A stretch of DNA of 7,443 nt from SZUA-521 sp041738285 (lineage in GTDB: Bacteria; Pseudomonadota; Gammaproteobacteria; Pseudomonadales; Azotimanducaceae): contig JBGSQB010000046.1 in the NCBI GenBank assembly GCA_041738285.1, positions 1-7,443 on the forward strand, written 5' to 3'. Below are positions 1 to 5,689 of this stretch, one piece after another. The translations under genes were made by a program, and so were the position numbers. The notes under the pieces are model-generated. The model was not told where the DNA came from. It saw nothing but the letters and a program-made list of their open reading frames with translations, and ran no database searches. The first letter of the stretch is position 1. The number at the start of each line of letters is the position of its first letter.

Positions 1-642
1 GGCGATTGCGGCGGCTTCGGCGGGGCTCTTGTTCAACGTCTGGTCGACGAACGTCTTCAGCGTAGACACCACGAGCGGTGCGGAAGCCGCGAGCACGCGG
101 GCGTATTCGAGCGCGGCACTTACCTGTTCGCCATCGGGGACCACGCGATTGACCATCCCCACCTCATAGGCGCGCTGAGCGTTGAGGTTTGCGCCGAGCA
201 ACATGAACTCCATGGCGATTTTGTGTGGCAGCCGCGCCGCGGCGCTGGCGATGAGTCCACCCGTGAAGCCGACCTGCGCCTCCGGATACTTGAACACCGT
301 ACTTTCCGCTGCGACCACCAGATCGCACATCTGCACGATCACGTAGGCGCCGCCGATGCACCAACCGTGCACCGCCGCGATCACCGGCTTGTCGAGTTGC
401 ACACCGACGCCGGGCACACCTTGCCACATTTCTTTTGGGGCATCCTTGATGTCGGCGCCGACCGAGAACGCGCGATCGCCGCTCGCCGCGAGCACTGCAA
501 CGCGTTCTTCACCCTCTGCAAATCGCTGCCATGCACGATTGAGGCCCACGATGACCGTTTCGTTCAGCGCGTTCATGCGCTCGGCGCGATCGATCGTGAT
601 GACGGCGATATGGGGTTCGACGACGTCGTAGCGGACGGTCAT
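1..642 (-). CDS. Enoyl-CoA hydratase/isomerase (crotonase) family protein, C-terminus cut by window edge
   Basis: The frame is open from an ATG at 642 to base 1, giving 214 residues without a stop. Family members are usually about 255 to 265 residues, so roughly 45 C-terminal residues lie outside. The crotonase fold is clear. The first oxyanion-hole segment is AFSVGADIKD (58-67) and the second is HGWCIGGA (92-99), followed by MCDLVVAAE and YPEAQVGF. Aligned by eye to rat mitochondrial enoyl-CoA hydratase, the second catalytic glutamate (Glu164) is kept as E121 in YPE, but the first (Glu144) is V101. A standard hydratase normally has both, so this could be an isomerase, a hydrolase/lyase-type crotonase or a weak hydratase acting on an acyl-CoA thioester. 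The ATG overlaps the stop of the upstream crotonase gene as ATGA (639-642), and there is only a poor A-rich ribosome site, so translation is probably coupled. The family call is sure; the substrate is unknown. Confidence 0.9.
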   Translation of the reverse strand, partial: MTVRYDVVEPHIAVITIDRAERMNALNETVIVGLNRAWQRFAEGEERVAVLAASGDRAFSVGADIKDAPKEMWQGVPGVGVQLDKPVIAAVHGWCIGGAYVIVQMCDLVVAAESTVFKYPEAQVGFTGGLIASAAARLPHKIAMEFMLLGANLNAQRAYEVGMVNRVVPDGEQVSAALEYARVLAASAPLVVSTLKTFVDQTLNKSPAEAAAIA

Positions 643-1493
643 TTCTTTTCGAGCCAGGCGTTGAACTTCGCGGCGCGCTTGTCGCGAAATGCGCTCACGC
701 CTTCCCGGGCGTCGGGATGATGGTCCGAGATTGCGGTCTTCGCAGCGATCTCGTCCATGGACTGTTCGATAGTGAGTTCGGATGCGTTGTAAATGGAGCG
801 CTTCAACAGCCGCATCGAAACCTGCGGACCGTTCGCGAGTTCTCGCGCGAGTGACATCGCAGCGTCGCGCAGTGCGTCGTCGGCCACGACCTCGTGCACG
901 AGGCCGAGCGCGTGCGCTTCGTCGGCACTGACAATGCGCTTGCGCATGAGAAAGTCCATGGTGCGTGCAACGCCCATGAGTTGCACGAGCAGATACTGAC
1001 CGCCTTCATCCGGCAACAAGCCAAATCGCAGCGTTGCGCTGCCGACGCGCGCGCCGCGCGCCGCGATGCGGAAGTCGCATGCGAGCGCCAGAGAAAATCC
1101 GGTCTGAATGGCGACACCGTTGATCGCGGCGATCGAAAGCTTGTCCAGATCGCGAATTGCCGTGTTCACCTTTTGCGAGATCAATCGCAAGGCATCGTAG
1201 GTGCCGATGTCGCTGTCATGGCCCGGCGGAATCGGTGGTACCAGGGGAGTGCCGCCGAGTTCCGCGTCGCGATACGCTTTCAAGTCGTCGCCGGCGCAGA
1301 ATGCGCGGCCGGTGCCCGTGAAAACGACCACGCGCACGCGATTGTCGAGCTGCGCCTGGGCGAGCGTCTCGATCAGGTCGCGTTTGATCGCGGTGGTCAT
1401 ACCGTTCAATCGCTCGGGTGAGTTGAACTGAATCCAGGCGATACCCGGATCTTCGAGCGTGACATCGAACCCTGTGAATTTTCCCGTTTTCAT
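639..1493 (-). CDS. Enoyl-CoA hydratase/isomerase family protein lacking both hydratase glutamates
   Basis: This is a complete 284-residue crotonase-family protein. The first oxyanion-hole segment is AFCAGDDLKAY (65-75), and the second lies around INGVAIQTGFSLALACD (124-140). By alignment with rat enoyl-CoA hydratase, Glu144 is replaced by S134 and Glu164 by T154, so classical syn-hydration of a double bond is unlikely. Acidic residues occur instead in GLLPDEGG (158-165). D162 sits where delta3,delta2-isomerases of PaaG type carry their catalytic aspartate, which suggests double-bond isomerisation or another enolate-based reaction on a CoA thioester; this is inference. An insertion of about 15 residues rich in Pro and Gly (80-95) follows the first oxyanion segment. 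The start overlaps the stop of the MBL-fold gene as TGATG and is preceded by an exceptionally strong ribosome site. Its own stop overlaps the next crotonase start (ATGA), so the two crotonases probably act in the same pathway, possibly as a mixed complex. Confidence 0.93.
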   Translation of the reverse strand: MKTGKFTGFDVTLEDPGIAWIQFNSPERLNGMTTAIKRDLIETLAQAQLDNRVRVVVFTGTGRAFCAGDDLKAYRDAELGGTPLVPPIPPGHDSDIGTYDALRLISQKVNTAIRDLDKLSIAAINGVAIQTGFSLALACDFRIAARGARVGSATLRFGLLPDEGGQYLLVQLMGVARTMDFLMRKRIVSADEAHALGLVHEVVADDALRDAAMSLARELANGPQVSMRLLKRSIYNASELTIEQSMDEIAAKTAISDHHPDAREGVSAFRDKRAAKFNAWLEKK

Positions 1494-2173
1494 CAGAGCA
1501 TCACCTCCTTGAACATGGCCAGATCCTCGATGCGCAGATAAGGGTTCTGCGCCTTGGTCTCACCCATCGTCGCGTTCGGTGCTTCGCTGTAGTGGTGGCC
1601 GGGCAGCAGCAGCGTATCGTCGGGCAGTGCTGCGAGTTTGCGCAGGCTTGCGAACATCTGCTCGGGATCGGATCCCGGCAGATCGACGCGGCCGCAACCT
1701 TGAATGAACAACGTATCGCCCGACACCAGCGTGTTGCGAATGCGAAAGCACTGCGAACCGGGTGTGTGCCCGGGTGTGTGCAGGAACTCGACTTCGATCT
1801 GACCGACCTTGAGCGTATCGCCGGAACTGACTTTGACGATGTCCGATTCCGACAATCCGGTCACTTTGCGCACGCCCGCAGACTCTTGCTCGTGGGTGTA
1901 AGCCTTGACCGGCCGTTTGGCCATGAGTTCGGCGAGTCCCGCGATGCTGCGACCGGAAAAGCCACCGCCGATGTGGTCGGGATGATAGTGGGTTACGAGC
2001 GCGCCGGTGAGTTTGTAGTCGCGCTCATCGAGACGCGCGAGCAACGCGTCGATATCCCAGGCGGGATCCACGAGCACAACCTCCCTCGTGCTGCGCGAGC
2101 CAACGATATAGGTGAAGTTCTGCATCGGGCCGATTTCGATCTGTTCGATGATCAGTTCGTTCTCGTCGCTCAT
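1493..2173 (-). CDS. MBL-fold metallohydrolase, glyoxalase II / ETHE1-like
   Basis: This complete 226-residue protein has the metallo-beta-lactamase fold. The binuclear metal ligands are all visible: THYHPDH gives H62, H64, D66 and H67; HTPGHTPGS gives H136; SGDTLF gives D153; LPGHHY gives H193. GCGRVDLPGSDPEQMF (159-174) and the terminal NPYLR segment are typical of the hydroxyacylglutathione hydrolase, YcbL and ETHE1 persulfide dioxygenase branch. The likely reaction is hydrolysis of a thioester such as S-lactoylglutathione, or a related glutathione or persulfide reaction. The sequence alone does not separate these, because ETHE1 uses a subset of the same ligands. It lacks the long C-terminal glutathione-binding domain of classical glyoxalase II (about 255 residues). 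The ATG at 2173 has a good GAGGA ribosome site 5 bases upstream. It lies 36 bp after the RCK-RyR-SLOG gene and overlaps the next crotonase by one base, so a thioester hydrolase is translated next to two CoA-thioester enzymes. Confidence 0.92.
   Translation of the reverse strand: MSDENELIIEQIEIGPMQNFTYIVGSRSTREVVLVDPAWDIDALLARLDERDYKLTGALVTHYHPDHIGGGFSGRSIAGLAELMAKRPVKAYTHEQESAGVRKVTGLSESDIVKVSSGDTLKVGQIEVEFLHTPGHTPGSQCFRIRNTLVSGDTLFIQGCGRVDLPGSDPEQMFASLRKLAALPDDTLLLPGHHYSEAPNATMGETKAQNPYLRIEDLAMFKEVML
1500..1510 (-). promoter_or_regulatory. Very strong ribosome binding site for the 1493 crotonase, inside the upstream gene
   Basis: On the minus strand this reads AAGGAGGTGAT, an 11-base match to the complement of the common bacterial 16S rRNA 3' tail. 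It lies 10 bases from the end of AGGAGG to the ATG at 1493 and is built into the last codons (FKEVML) of the MBL-fold gene. It supports the chosen start and suggests the crotonase is translated at a high level. Confidence 0.8.
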
Positions 2174-2178
2174 GGGAA

Positions 2179-2183
2179 TCCTC
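2179..2183 (-). promoter_or_regulatory. Ribosome binding site for the MBL-fold hydrolase
   Basis: GAGGA on the minus strand, 5 bases before the ATG at 2173, within the 36-bp gap after the RCK-RyR-SLOG gene. The gap shows no hairpin terminator or clear promoter, which favours continued transcription from the upstream gene. Confidence 0.65.
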
Positions 2184-2209
2184 GGTGTGGTATTCGCAAA
2201 GTCCGTTGT

Positions 2210-4576
2210 TCAATTGTCGCGCGGTTCGAGCGGCGTCGCCCGGGTCGCGACGAAAGTCGCAGCGGGTACGGGTGGAATGATGAAGGGTTCAGAGCGGACC
2301 GGCGGCGGGAAGAAGGCATCGGGATATCGATAGGACTCGGGCACCGTCCCGCGCCACCAGGACAGCACTTGCGCCGTGCCACCTTCAAGTGCGGAATCGT
2401 TGCCATCCCAGATGGCGATGAACTCGTCGGCGCGCTGAACGATGTATGCGCCGGCCAGCGCGTACTGCTTTGCGCGCAGCCGCTGGCCTGCCTCACCAGC
2501 CTGTTCGAGGTCCGCCGTAGTGCCGAATTTCAGTGGCATCTCCAGGTAGTGCGTGGCCCGGCCCAGCAGCGCCTGGAACTCCTCGATCGACTCACCTCGA
2601 TGAAGGCCTGGATGGGTGCCGAAGTCGCGCACGTAGATGTCGTAGGGCAGAGGTAGCGGCACATGCAGCTGGGCAAACGGCAGGCGCGCAAGCGCAAGCT
2701 GTGCGACCAATCGGTCGGCGCCTTCGGCGAGGGGAGACATCACCGTGAATGCGGCATCCGGATGCGTCGCGATGATCGCATCGAGTACCGCTTCCACCGC
2801 GGCAATGAGTGTCACTCGATCCCGGGTGACCCGGTCGCGCCGATGCCCCGTAATGCCAACGACACAGCGTCGGCGCATGCCCTTCTTGGCGCGCGATCGC
2901 AGGATTGTGGGGAGAGCGGCCGCACTCGCCAGATCATAGCTGCGGTCGGCGAGTTCATCCCAGGGACGCAGATCGGTGATCTTGGCGAACGGGCTGCGTT
3001 TCAGTCCGTGCTGCCAGCCGGCGACATAGCGCACTGCCAGGAACCTGGCCTTCTCCATGCGGGCGAGCCGCTCGATTTCCGCATCGGTGAGCGCAGCTTC
3101 GGCATCGTCATCGGTTTCCACGCAACCCACGGCGCGCAGCTTGGCATCGACGTGGTCCGCTTCGTGGCGGTTGTCGCGCCGGTAGCGCTCCGGCAGTTCG
3201 CGCCACGGTGCCTGTGATGGTGCCATCGGATCGCGTGCGTCGTTGGCCTGAACGGACTCGAGGAATGTCTCGTGCATCGCTCTTGCCAGATCATCCTGAC
3301 GGGCATTGATCACCGTCTCTTCATTCAGAATTTCATCGAGCGTGCCGAATGGATACAACCCGTCGGGGATCTCGGGTTCGGGTTCCACCGACTCGAGCAT
3401 GCGACTGAGTCCGTCCGAGGTGCGCATGTGCAGCAGAATCGGTGCGTTGACGTCCGCGTACAATTGAACGCCATGGCGCAGGATGAGCGCCTGGGCAAGC
3501 GATTCGGCGTCGTCAACGCCACACACCACGAACTGGCTGACTCCTCTCACCGACGGGTGCGCCGCTATTGTTCCGAGCGCCTGCAGGGACGGGGGCATTT
3601 CCAGCGCCGACAGCTGCAGCGCATGCGGCAGGCCCGGGTGATCGGCGAGGATCGCGTTGAGGACATCATTCGCATCACGGGTACAGATCGTGGCCTTGGG
3701 CCGCCGGTCATTGGCAAAGTGAGCAGTGTTGGCCACTTGCAGCAACACTTCGCGAGCCATTCGCGTCGCGCCGATGACCACGACGTGCACGTCCTGCCGC
3801 GCCATAGCGTCGGCGTATATGTCGGTTGGATGGTCGAGCATCAACTTCCGAGCCGCGAGCTCATCGACGTTGAAGAACGTCGTTTCGACCAGGTCGCGAT
3901 CGATGAACAACTTCGGATATCGCTCGAGTGCATGGGCGAGCGCCCGATCGGTCATGTGGTTGTGAATTCGCAGTGGCTGAGCGGATGCGGCGCGCTCGTG
4001 CTTTTCGAACAGCATCTTCACGCGCACGGTCAGCTCGATGTTGGCGGCATCGGCACCGAGGAACACGACCAGATCCGAAGCCCTTTGAATGCCACACCTG
4101 CGCATTGTCGCGCTGCTCAACGGATCACCGACGATGACCGGAACGTTGAGACGCCGCACCCGATCGATGCGCGGATTGTCTTCGTCGGATTCGATCGCGA
4201 CGATGTCGACGCCGCTGCTTGCGCACGCGGATGCGAAGTGCCAGCCAAGTTCATCGAGGCCAACAAGCACGACGTGGTCGTGGTACAACCGGGCGCGAAC
4301 GTTGGAAACGCCGACCCAGGCACCGCTGGCCAGTACCAGAATGAGTGAAGTGAGCGCGACCAGAGGCGCGAGCACTCGCGCCACTTCGATTTCCCACGGC
4401 AACGGCGCGATGTCGAATGTCCAGTCCCCTTCCAGACCAAAGAGCTGCGCCGCGCGATACAAATGCGCGAGCAGCTCGGCGGGGAAAGTCGATGGGTCCG
4501 CGCGCACCTGGCCGAGTACGGCCAGCGCGAGCACCACGACGAATGCCGTGATGATCGCATTGGTGCGTTTACCCAA
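2210..4576 (-). CDS. Membrane-anchored RCK (TrkA-N)-RyR-SLOG-like multidomain protein
   Basis: 788 residues, complete. Two hydrophobic helices (about 7-24 and 66-88) flank an amphipathic stretch with LYRAAQLFGLEG; there is no K+-channel selectivity filter (no TVGYG-like motif). Next is an RCK/TrkA-N Rossmann domain (about 100-215) with HVVLVGLDELG (G106, G111) and acidic E129 ending the second strand, suited to NAD(H) or another nucleotide. A second, more degenerate Rossmann unit starts at VHVVVIGATRMAREVL (263-278). Residues about 425-560 form a RyR (ryanodine-receptor repeat) domain: MHETFLES, PWRELPERYRRDNRHEADHVDAKL, then YVAGWQHG, LRPWDELADRSYDLA and LPTIL. Residues about 568-745 resemble a SLOG/DprA-like nucleotide-binding Rossmannoid: GITGHR (574-579), SPLAEGADRL (614-623), DEFIAIWDG (717-725) and GGTAQVL. 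The tail is Pro-rich. I infer a membrane-bound sensor or processor of a nucleotide such as NAD, ADP-ribose or a signalling nucleotide. The TTG start follows a GAGG site; the upstream stop, five codons before, is in the same frame. Domain calls are good; the function is unknown. Confidence 0.88.
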   Translation of the reverse strand: MGKRTNAIITAFVVVLALAVLGQVRADPSTFPAELLAHLYRAAQLFGLEGDWTFDIAPLPWEIEVARVLAPLVALTSLILVLASGAWVGVSNVRARLYHDHVVLVGLDELGWHFASACASSGVDIVAIESDEDNPRIDRVRRLNVPVIVGDPLSSATMRRCGIQRASDLVVFLGADAANIELTVRVKMLFEKHERAASAQPLRIHNHMTDRALAHALERYPKLFIDRDLVETTFFNVDELAARKLMLDHPTDIYADAMARQDVHVVVIGATRMAREVLLQVANTAHFANDRRPKATICTRDANDVLNAILADHPGLPHALQLSALEMPPSLQALGTIAAHPSVRGVSQFVVCGVDDAESLAQALILRHGVQLYADVNAPILLHMRTSDGLSRMLESVEPEPEIPDGLYPFGTLDEILNEETVINARQDDLARAMHETFLESVQANDARDPMAPSQAPWRELPERYRRDNRHEADHVDAKLRAVGCVETDDDAEAALTDAEIERLARMEKARFLAVRYVAGWQHGLKRSPFAKITDLRPWDELADRSYDLASAAALPTILRSRAKKGMRRRCVVGITGHRRDRVTRDRVTLIAAVEAVLDAIIATHPDAAFTVMSPLAEGADRLVAQLALARLPFAQLHVPLPLPYDIYVRDFGTHPGLHRGESIEEFQALLGRATHYLEMPLKFGTTADLEQAGEAGQRLRAKQYALAGAYIVQRADEFIAIWDGNDSALEGGTAQVLSWWRGTVPESYRYPDAFFPPPVRSEPFIIPPVPAATFVATRATPLEPRDN

Positions 4577-4583
4577 CGGCTGG

Positions 4584-4587
4584 CCTC
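4584..4587 (-). promoter_or_regulatory. Ribosome binding site fixing the TTG start of the RCK-RyR-SLOG gene
   Basis: GAGG on the minus strand, 7 bases before TTG at 4576 and just inside the 12-bp gap after the phosphoesterase stop (4589-4591). No ATG or GTG occurs in frame between that stop and the first membrane helix, so TTG is the only sensible start. Confidence 0.65.
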
Positions 4588-4588
4588 G

Positions 4589-5689
4589 TCATTGTTTGTG
4601 CTCGACGAATTCTATGCGCGTAATTTCACAGCGGGACCCGATCCGCAGCACGGGCCCCCAGGTGCCGGTGCCGGGTGAAACATAGAGTCGGCAATCGTCG
4701 AGAACATGCAGGCCGCGCATACGAGGGAACACGCGCTTGACGATGAAATTGAAAGGAATGATCTGGCCCGCATGTGTGTGCCCCGCGAGGGTCAGCGGAA
4801 TTCCGCGCGCGGCGGCCGCTTCGAATCCATCTGGACGGTGGTACAAGAGCACTGCGTAGTGGTCCCTGGATAGTTCGATTGGCGCAAGCGAGCGAGCAAC
4901 TCCAGCGACTGCGTCCACGTCGTCGATGCCAATGAACTGAAACGGGCCATCCATCCGCTCTTCGTTGCGCAGCACCTGTATTCCCAAGGCGCGCAGGCGC
5001 TCATCGATTGCCGCCAGGTCGACGTAGCGTTCGTGATTGCCGATGGCGAAGTAGGCTGGCGCGTTGAAGCCGCCAAGCGGCGCCAGTTCGTCTCTCGAGA
5101 TACCGGCGAAATCGATGAGATCCCCTGTGATCATCACGTAGTCGGGCTGCAGTTTGTTGGCGCGGGCGACGATCCGCTGCAGCAGCCCCGGGCTCCTCGA
5201 GCCGATGTGCACGTCGCTGATCTGCACCAGCGTGCGGCCGGCCACCGCGACGGGCGCCGGAATTTGAATGGTGCGTACATGCAGCAGCTGAGCGTTGATG
5301 AAGCCCACGACGGCTAGTGCTGCGATCGCACCTGCGATGAAGGTTCCTGCCACCTGCGGCGGCAGCGGCAGCAAGAGGTTCACGACTTCGAATACGAGCA
5401 TCAGCGCAAACAGTTGAAAGCTGATGCCGAGCCAGGTCAGCGATGTAGCGGCGATCAGCCGCGTGGCAGGACTCGGAAAGCGCTCGTAGGTGAAGCGCAT
5501 CGCAATCGGCAGCACGAAGATGACGAGCAGCTCCAGTGTGCCGGGCTGCCAGTCGGGTAACAGCAGCCCGAGCAGTCGGATGATCGGATACACGAGTATG
5601 AGGATATACAGCAGCGTGAGGATGGATGTGCGCGTCGCATAGCGGCGCCACTTTCGACGGCTCGTGGCTGAAGCGGTAGCTTCGCTCAT
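4589..5689 (-). CDS. Membrane-anchored calcineurin-like metallophosphoesterase (YkuE/YaeI type)
   Basis: 366 residues from the ATG at 5689. The N-terminus is basic (RRKWRRYATR, 11-20), followed by about four hydrophobic helices (roughly 22-45, 50-66, 84-108 and 113-134). The catalytic domain then carries the full set of phosphoesterase motifs: SDVHIG (D159, H161), GDLIDFAG (D190), GNHE (N218, H219), LYHRPDGF (H284) and GHTHAGQ (H304, H306). The two-metal site therefore looks intact. After four helices the catalytic domain would be on the same side as the basic N-terminus, most simply the cytoplasm. Relatives include UDP-2,3-diacylglucosamine hydrolase-like and other lipid or nucleotide phosphodiesterases; the substrate here cannot be read from sequence. 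A longer reading from 5842 is rejected because it would overlap the isomerase-like gene by about 150 bases, whereas the ATG at 5689 makes the common ATGA stop/start overlap. The next gene begins 12 bp after the stop, so a shared function with the RCK-RyR-SLOG protein is plausible. Confidence 0.93.
   Translation of the reverse strand: MSEATASATSRRKWRRYATRTSILTLLYILILVYPIIRLLGLLLPDWQPGTLELLVIFVLPIAMRFTYERFPSPATRLIAATSLTWLGISFQLFALMLVFEVVNLLLPLPPQVAGTFIAGAIAALAVVGFINAQLLHVRTIQIPAPVAVAGRTLVQISDVHIGSRSPGLLQRIVARANKLQPDYVMITGDLIDFAGISRDELAPLGGFNAPAYFAIGNHERYVDLAAIDERLRALGIQVLRNEERMDGPFQFIGIDDVDAVAGVARSLAPIELSRDHYAVLLYHRPDGFEAAAARGIPLTLAGHTHAGQIIPFNFIVKRVFPRMRGLHVLDDCRLYVSPGTGTWGPVLRIGSRCEITRIEFVEHKQ

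Noticed and set aside
2174..2209. Possible promoter or terminator in the 36-bp gap before the MBL gene
   Set aside because: No -10/-35 pair and no GC stem with a T-run were seen; only a ribosome site is supported.
1592..2656. Long plus-strand ORF (354 codons) opposite the MBL and RCK-RyR-SLOG genes
   Set aside because: It spans two well-supported minus-strand genes. Its translation is rich in Arg, His and Asp with no recognisable motif, as expected for an antisense shadow in high-GC DNA.
3272..4348. Long plus-strand ORF (358 codons) opposite the RCK-RyR region
   Set aside because: The low-complexity composition has no domain pattern, and the opposite strand encodes clear Rossmann and RyR motifs.
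2210..5689. Calling the phosphoesterase plus RCK-RyR-SLOG pair an anti-phage defence system
   Set aside because: There is no recognisable nucleotidyltransferase, TIR, nuclease or other effector, and no mobile-element context. SLOG and RyR domains alone do not prove a defence role.
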